Source: JAILZP01 sp037444185 (GTDB taxonomy: Bacteria > Bacillota > Desulfotomaculia > Desulfotomaculales > Desulfocucumaceae). From it: a stretch of DNA of 64,000 nt. Shown one piece after another: positions 59,674 through 64,000 of this stretch; the stretch's first letter is position 1; every line of letters begins with the position of its first letter. The notes under the pieces were generated by a model. The model did not search any database. It had not been told where the DNA came from and saw only the letters and a list, made by a program, of their open reading frames with translations. Position numbers and translations under genes: made by a program. The DNA is taken from the NCBI GenBank assembly GCA_037444185.1, contig JBBIMW010000007.1, forward strand, positions 11,957-75,956, written 5' to 3'.

Positions 59674-60273
59674 TTGAGTGAATTTCAATTGCTGAGTATG
59701 CCCCTCATCGGGGCCGCCATTGGCTGGCTTACCAACCGGCTGGCGGTGAGACTGATGTTTAGACCCCACAGGCCGGTCGGACTGGTCGGTTACACCATTC
59801 AGGGAGTAATCCCCAAGCGGCGGGCGGACCTGGCCAGGAGCATAGGGCAGGTGGTGGAGAGGGATCTTATTTCGGTGGAAGATCTGATTGGCGCTCTGAG
59901 GTCCGGGGAAAGCATGGAGAGGATTTCCGCCGCCGCCGCCGTTTCTGTCAAGGCCAGGATTATGGACAGGCTTCCCGCCTTCGTGCCGTTTTCGGTGAAA
60001 AGGGCCGTTTCCGACGTGATCACCGAACAGGTCCGCCGGGAGATACCTTTGGTGACGGGCGCCATGATTGACCGCCTCAGCTCCGATATTAAGATTAGAA
60101 TAAACTTTCAGTCCATGGTGGAGGACAAAATAAGCCGGTTTTCCCCGGACAGGATTGAACGGATGGTTCTTTCGGTGGCCGCCAGGGAATTGAGGCACAT
60201 CGAAGTGCTGGGCGGGGTGCTGGGGTTCCTGATTGGACTGGCCCAGGCGGGGCTGCTGTACTTGTACAGGTGA
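59674..60273 (+). CDS. DUF445 family membrane protein (YheB-like)
   Basis: A 199-residue protein with a membrane segment at each end (MPLIGAAIGWLTNRLAVRLMFRP and GGVLGFLIGLAQAGLLYLY) and an amphipathic middle. The GWLTNRLAVRLMFRP...GVIPKRRADLARSIG pattern is the DUF445 signature. Family function is unknown; the Bacillus homologue is linked to sporulation. About half the length of longer DUF445 proteins, but complete in Gram-positives. TTG start with SD GGGAGG. Confidence 0.85.
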   Translation: MSEFQLLSMPLIGAAIGWLTNRLAVRLMFRPHRPVGLVGYTIQGVIPKRRADLARSIGQVVERDLISVEDLIGALRSGESMERISAAAAVSVKARIMDRLPAFVPFSVKRAVSDVITEQVRREIPLVTGAMIDRLSSDIKIRINFQSMVEDKISRFSPDRIERMVLSVAARELRHIEVLGGVLGFLIGLAQAGLLYLYR

Positions 60274-60283
60274 GTCATCATTG

Positions 60284-60586
60284 TTAAACCACCGCCCGTA
60301 AAAGCAGCACCGCCACTATCCCCGCCAGCATTGACGGCAGAATGCTTTTGGTCTTAAAGGCCACCAGCGCTGTCGCCACTGCCGCCCCGGCCTCTGCGGC
60401 GCCGCTGCTCAGCGCCGGGGGAGCCACCATGGATATCAGCACCGTACCTGGAAGGCAGTTAAGCCAGGCGCTGAACCGGGGCGAAAAGGTGGCCCTCTTC
60501 ATCATGAACAGCCCGGACGCCCTGGTGAGATAAGTAACCAGGGCCATTCCCGTTATGGTCAGAAATGAAGCCATATCAATCTGCAT
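60284..60586 (-). CDS. azlD: Branched-chain amino acid exporter, small subunit AzlD
   Basis: A 100-residue membrane protein with four hydrophobic segments; MALVTYLTRASGLFMM and LNCLPGTVLISMVAPPAL are the AzlD pattern. It pairs with AzlC to export branched-chain amino acids. Its start overlaps the azlC stop by 11 bp. Confidence 0.92.
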   Translation of the reverse strand: MQIDMASFLTITGMALVTYLTRASGLFMMKRATFSPRFSAWLNCLPGTVLISMVAPPALSSGAAEAGAAVATALVAFKTKSILPSMLAGIVAVLLLRAVV

Positions 60587-61298
60587 TTTTCATTGCCCCC
60601 ACAAGGCTGCCCACAAGGGCGCCCAGTATAATGTACCATTTCCCCGGCAAAAAGTGGCTGGCTGGCAGGGCCACCGCCGCCGCAGCAATCCACGGCAGAA
60701 TGTCTGATTTCCCCTTCCACAGCCCCACCAAAAGGGCGATAAAAACCGCGGTAAAGGCGAAGTCAAGGCCCCACCGGGACGGATCCTGCATTATATTGCC
60801 AAGGGTCCGGCCCAGTACTGTGGCGGTCATCCAGAATACAAACACCATCAGTCCGCTCCCTAAGAGAAAAGCCGCATTTCTGTCCCCCTGGGCCAGTCTG
60901 CCCATGGTAAGGGCCCAGCTTTCATCGTTCATAAAAAAAAGAGAACCGTACGCCTTTGATGGGGGAAGCCTTGAGAACCAGGGAAACAGGGCCGCCCCCA
61001 TCAGAAGGTGCCTTAGATTTATGACCAGGGTGGTAATTATGATGGAGACGGCGGGCAGCGGGGACTGCCAGAGTGCCAGGGCGGCAAATTGGGACGCCCC
61101 GGCAAAAACCATTCCGCTCATCAAAACGGACTCCACAAGACTCAAACCGGCCTGGCGGGCCAGCACGCCGAAGACCAGCCCGTAGGCAAAGACACTTACG
61201 GCAATGGGTACGCTTTGTTTAATGCCGACCATAATGCCCGGACCGGCGAAGGTCACCCCTTCTTCGGGGGTCCTTCCATGATATAAAGAATCCTTCAC
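60576..61298 (-). CDS. azlC: Branched-chain amino acid exporter, large subunit AzlC
   Basis: A 240-residue polytopic protein: GIKQSVPIAVSVFAYGLVFGVLARQAGLS, MSGMVFAGASQFAAL, INLRHLLMGA and FFMNDESWALT are AzlC/YgaZ motifs. GTG at 61298 with SD AGAGGTG is better placed than the longer frame from 61331. Operon azlC-azlD. CodY, which senses the same amino acids, is in the window and is a plausible regulator. Confidence 0.93.
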   Translation of the reverse strand: MKDSLYHGRTPEEGVTFAGPGIMVGIKQSVPIAVSVFAYGLVFGVLARQAGLSLVESVLMSGMVFAGASQFAALALWQSPLPAVSIIITTLVINLRHLLMGAALFPWFSRLPPSKAYGSLFFMNDESWALTMGRLAQGDRNAAFLLGSGLMVFVFWMTATVLGRTLGNIMQDPSRWGLDFAFTAVFIALLVGLWKGKSDILPWIAAAAVALPASHFLPGKWYIILGALVGSLVGAMKNAD

Positions 61299-61383
61299 TT
61301 TACACCTCTTTTTCAATGACTCCGATGGCAAAACCCTCGTGAGTGGGCAACATATGCGGCGATCAAAAGCTCAAGGTTGTCTA

Positions 61384-61549
61384 GGAGGCTGTTGAAAAAG
61401 TCCATCTGCTGCGTTGCGGCGGCGGCTTTTTCGCTCCAACGCACTACCAGTATGCCTTTTGCTTAAAGCCTTGCTGCGCTTTGCGGGCCTCCGGCCGTAT
61501 CCGGCTATACCTTTTTGATGTCGTATGAACAGATTTTGCAACACTTTCC
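61384..61549. mobile_element. MITE-like element, full-length copy
   Basis: A 166-bp element with imperfect terminal inverted repeats (GGAGGCTGTTGAAAAA left; GGAAAGTGTTGCAAAA as the complement of the right end), flanked on both sides by CTAG, a possible 4-bp target duplication. It has no ORF of its own. Shorter relatives are at 3334, 12832 and 38393. Confidence 0.7.
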
Positions 61550-61735
61550 CTAGTCCCTGTCCCGCCAGAATCTGGCGTAATCGTTTATGGTGCCTGCTTT
61601 CATTTTATCCCATGCCGGCATTTTGATAAAGTGGTGTGCAAAACCATATGAAGGAAAAACAATATTTTTGTCGTATTTTTTGTTTAGCGGTTTAAAAAAC
61701 TCATAATCATTGCATGAAAAATAAAATGTTTTCAA
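61550..61735 (-). pseudogene. AT-rich ORF remnant cut by the MITE-like element
   Basis: A 61-codon frame with protein-like composition (NIVFPSYGFAHHFIKMPAW) but clearly AT-rich codons, unlike its neighbours. Its stop codon TAG lies in the CTAG at the element boundary, so a longer gene may have been truncated by the insertion. TTG start without SD. Family not recognised. Confidence 0.3.
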
Positions 61736-61770
61736 TAAGTTGGAAAAACAGAAAAAGGAGTTTGAAGCTT

Positions 61771-62637
61771 ATGCGCCAGGACGAAATAGGCCAGCTGACA
61801 ACCGCTTTCAATCAAATGCAGATCAACCTTCGCCAACTCATCGGAGAGCTGAGCGATAAGGCCCGCGAGGCATCGGACATGGCGGAGCAGCTTTCCCTGA
61901 TCGCCGACCAGATATCCCAAGGAGCTACACAGAATGCCAGCTCCGCCGTCCAAATCTCGTCGAGCATGGATGAAGTGGCGGGCCGCGTGGAAATAGTCAA
62001 GGCGACCGCCGGCAGGGCGGCCGGACTGGCCAACGCCGGCAAGGGCAACATGGACTCGGTAATACGGCAGATCCGGGCTATAAACACCACAACTCTTCAG
62101 GCGGCTGAAAAAGTCAAAAAATTCGCCGTGACCTCCGAGCAGATTGACCAGATACTTGAACTTATATCAGGAATAGCGGATCAAACCAACCTTTTGGCCC
62201 TCAACGCCGCAATTGAGGCTGCCAGAGCCGGAGAGCAGGGGCGGGGCTTTGCTGTGGTGGCGGATGAGGTCCGCCGGTTAGCCGAACAATCTGCGGCTTC
62301 CGCCAGGGAAATCGGGAGCCTCGTGGGTGCCATCAGGGGCGATATCGGAGAGATAGTGTCGCTTATGCAAAGTACGGCCAGTGAGGCCGGTCAGGGATTG
62401 AAAGTCACCGAACAAGCTGCGGCGGCATTTGAGGAAATACTGAAGGGCGTTATGGAGGTGGATTCTCAGGTTAGTGACGTGGCCACTGCGACAGGCCAGG
62501 TGTCGGAGGCGGTTCAGAATATTGCAGCCTCCACTGAAGAACAAAGTGCCACTTTGCAAGAGACCGCCGGCAGCATCGCCAACCTGTCGGCCATGGCGCA
62601 AAAACTTGAGGAAATGGCAGGGCGCTTTAAACTTTGA
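61771..62637 (+). CDS. Methyl-accepting chemotaxis signalling domain protein lacking its sensor half
   Basis: A 288-residue cytoplasmic half of a chemoreceptor. It begins inside HAMP (MRQDEIGQLTTAFNQMQINL) and continues through the long coiled coil to the CheA/CheW-binding tip (IADQTNLLALNAAIEAARAGEQGRGFAVVADEVRRLAEQS), ending in a descending helix. No membrane segment or sensor is present. ATG 61771 has a good SD (AAGGAG), so a soluble protein can be made. The upstream 61550-61770 is AT-rich foreign-looking DNA. The matching sensor half lies downstream, not upstream. Confidence 0.85.
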   Translation: MRQDEIGQLTTAFNQMQINLRQLIGELSDKAREASDMAEQLSLIADQISQGATQNASSAVQISSSMDEVAGRVEIVKATAGRAAGLANAGKGNMDSVIRQIRAINTTTLQAAEKVKKFAVTSEQIDQILELISGIADQTNLLALNAAIEAARAGEQGRGFAVVADEVRRLAEQSAASAREIGSLVGAIRGDIGEIVSLMQSTASEAGQGLKVTEQAAAAFEEILKGVMEVDSQVSDVATATGQVSEAVQNIAASTEEQSATLQETAGSIANLSAMAQKLEEMAGRFKL

Positions 62638-62665
62638 TTTTAAAACCAGTAAAAGGGGTGTATTT

Positions 62666-63346
62666 ATGGGTAATCCATCCGGGCTGAGTATAAGATGGAA
62701 GCTGTTGGCGCCTGTGATAATACTACTTGCTATTACAGTCGCCCAGATTTACCTGGTGATAAACATGAACCGGCTGCAGCAGGAAGACGCAGTCAGGGTA
62801 AATGTGGCTGGACGGCAACGTATGCTAAGCCAGAAGATGACCAAGGAAACTGTGATTTATCTGGCGGGCAGGGACGCCGCCCACATACAGGCGCAGGCAA
62901 AGACAATAGAAACATTTGAGAAGTCCTTGCACGCTCTTATGTTCGGGGGGCAGCTGGCGGTAAGCGGCAGGACGAGGGAGGTCAAGCCCGTAAATAACGC
63001 GGAGATAAACGCCAGACTCAAAGAGGCGGCTCAATACTGGGAGAAGGTGAAGCCTGCGTATACCGGCGTGGCTGCTAACCCGGGCGAACCAGGCCAAACA
63101 AAGGTAAACGAACTCAACGAAATATCCATTCAGCTATTGACAAAATTTGACGCAATTACGGGGATGTATGAAAACGCCAGCAATGAGGCGATAAAGCGAA
63201 GCATGGCATTGATTTACGCAGGACTGGGTATATACCTGCTGGCGGCGGTTTTTGCCGTGATTTATGTGCAAAGTAACATTATCCGGCCAATTCTGGCCTT
63301 GCGCGCCGCCGCCGGCAGGATAGCGGCCGGCGATCTTTCCAGGTGA
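62666..63346 (+). CDS. PilJ-type sensor half of a chemoreceptor, truncated in HAMP
   Basis: A 226-residue protein: membrane helix 1 (about 12-34), a PilJ/NIT-like sensor (VNVAGRQRMLSQKMTKETVIYLAG) of about 145 residues, membrane helix 2 (about 181-203), then the first HAMP helix (RPILALRAAAGRIAAGDLSR) and a stop. Intact receptors would continue with the HAMP second helix and signalling domain; exactly that part forms the preceding gene. ATG with SD AAAGGGGTG. It may work as a split receptor with its neighbour or be a remnant. Confidence 0.82.
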   Translation: MGNPSGLSIRWKLLAPVIILLAITVAQIYLVINMNRLQQEDAVRVNVAGRQRMLSQKMTKETVIYLAGRDAAHIQAQAKTIETFEKSLHALMFGGQLAVSGRTREVKPVNNAEINARLKEAAQYWEKVKPAYTGVAANPGEPGQTKVNELNEISIQLLTKFDAITGMYENASNEAIKRSMALIYAGLGIYLLAAVFAVIYVQSNIIRPILALRAAAGRIAAGDLSR

Positions 63347-63385
63347 CGGCGGGCCGCCGGTGCGGGGCTGAAGGAGTATTAAAAT

Positions 63386-64000
63386 ATGGACCTTAAGGAA
63401 ATTTTCAATTCCCTTTCCACAGCACTTGACTTTACTTATTCAGGTCTTTCAGGTCACCACAGGCGCGTCGCCTTTATGGCCCTCAGGCTGGCGAGAAAAA
63501 TGGGGCTCCCCGATGATGTGATGAAAAATATTTACATATCTTCAATTATCCACGACATCGGGGCGGTATCACTTCGCGAAAAATACCTGCTGGCAGAGCT
63601 GGAGGTGGAGGATCCACACACCCACGCCGAAAAAGGGTGCCGGATGATTAAGGACATCAGTATATTAAAGCCGGCGGGACATATAATCAGGTGTCACCAC
63701 GATTCCTGGAGAGGAAGGAACCCAAGCGGCCTCAGCGGAAATGAAATACCGCTGGAGAGCCGTATAATAAATGCCGTGGACAGGCTGGATATTCTTTTGG
63801 ACAGGGATGTGTTCTGCGTTCTGTATCAGGCCGACAGAATACTGGAGAGGCTTGGGGGTATTTCGGGGAGGATAATCGATCCTGACGTTTTTGCCGAACT
63901 TAGGGAACTGGCTTCCTCCGAAGGTTTCTGGCTCGACCTCGGCTATGAGTTTTTACCAGAACTGCTGGACAGGCAGCTGGAAGGATGGGAATTTTATATT
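63386..64000 (+). CDS. HD-GYP-like phosphohydrolase domain protein (3' partial)
   Basis: The frame is open to the window end; 205 residues visible. HD-domain metal motifs are H24/H25 (GHHRRVAFMALRLARKMGL), H56-D57 (IIHDIG), HAEKGCRMIKD, IIRCHHDSWRG and INAVDRLD. HD-GYP proteins cleave c-di-GMP, but the GYP loop reads RNPSGLSG here, so the usual substrate loop is altered. ATG with SD AAGGAG. Immediately after the receptor pieces, so a signalling link is plausible. Confidence 0.8.
   Translation, partial: MDLKEIFNSLSTALDFTYSGLSGHHRRVAFMALRLARKMGLPDDVMKNIYISSIIHDIGAVSLREKYLLAELEVEDPHTHAEKGCRMIKDISILKPAGHIIRCHHDSWRGRNPSGLSGNEIPLESRIINAVDRLDILLDRDVFCVLYQADRILERLGGISGRIIDPDVFAELRELASSEGFWLDLGYEFLPELLDRQLEGWEFYI

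Overview
The window is about 64 kb of one contiguous chromosome. It suggests a spore-forming, anaerobic Gram-positive bacterium of the Clostridia, most like the Desulfotomaculum/Pelotomaculum line of the Peptococcales. This rests on the Firmicutes order topA-trmFO-xerC-hslV-hslU-codY / rpsB-tsf-pyrH-frr-uppS-cdsA-dxr-rseP-ispG-proS / rimP-nusA-rnpM-rplGA-infB-rbfA-nrnA-truB-ribF-rpsO-pnp / rimO-pgsA-cinA-recA-rny-ymdB-spoVS, on the sporulation genes spoVS and ytxC, and on a fairly high G+C with many GTG and TTG starts. Species assignment is inference. Almost all genes lie on the + strand.

Layout. 1-4.2 kb: the end of a GntR/FadR-type regulator, an FtsA-like ATPase fused to beta-grasp-like repeats, a DUF441 membrane protein (minus strand) and a small membrane protein. 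4.2-12.8 kb: dprA, topA, trmFO, xerC, the HslUV protease and the GTP/branched-chain amino acid sensor CodY. 13.2-25.8 kb: ribosomal protein S2, EF-Ts, UMP kinase and ribosome recycling factor, then isoprenoid and lipid genes (uppS, cdsA, dxr, ispG), the site-2 protease rseP, proS and a lipid glycosyltransferase. 25.9-38.4 kb: the nusA-infB operon, truB, ribF, rpsO and pnp. 38.8-40.9 kb: an orphan PhoR-type kinase with PhoU. 41-52.4 kb: rimO, pgsA, a membrane protein coupled to a short FtsH-like protease, cinA, a DEAD-box helicase, recA, RNase Y, ymdB and spoVS. 52.6-61.3 kb: a dipeptidase, an interrupted Ski2-like helicase, a gamma-carbonic anhydrase, an inositol phosphatase, ytxC, a DUF445 protein and azlCD. 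61.4-64 kb: an AT-rich insertion with a MITE-like element, two halves of a PilJ-type chemoreceptor in permuted order, and an HD-GYP-like gene running off the end.

The core is housekeeping: translation factors, tRNA and ribosome modification, RNA turnover (pnp, rny, nrnA, two helicases), DNA uptake and recombination (dprA, cinA, recA) and membrane lipid/isoprenoid synthesis, mostly in tight operons with overlapping stops and starts.

Unusual material falls into three groups. First, two dispersed intergenic repeat families: a palindromic element that carries its own terminator hairpin (four copies plus a fragment) and a MITE-like family (four copies of different length). Second, damaged or rearranged genes: pnp split by a frameshift, a helicase split by one in-frame TGA, a ferredoxin reduced to 30 residues and the permuted chemoreceptor. 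Third, candidate new arrangements: the FtsA/beta-grasp fusion, a membrane protein plus FtsH-like pair, a 77/73-residue gene pair, and a promoter-hairpin-terminator array between recA and rny. No tRNA, rRNA, CRISPR array, prophage or transposase gene was recognised.
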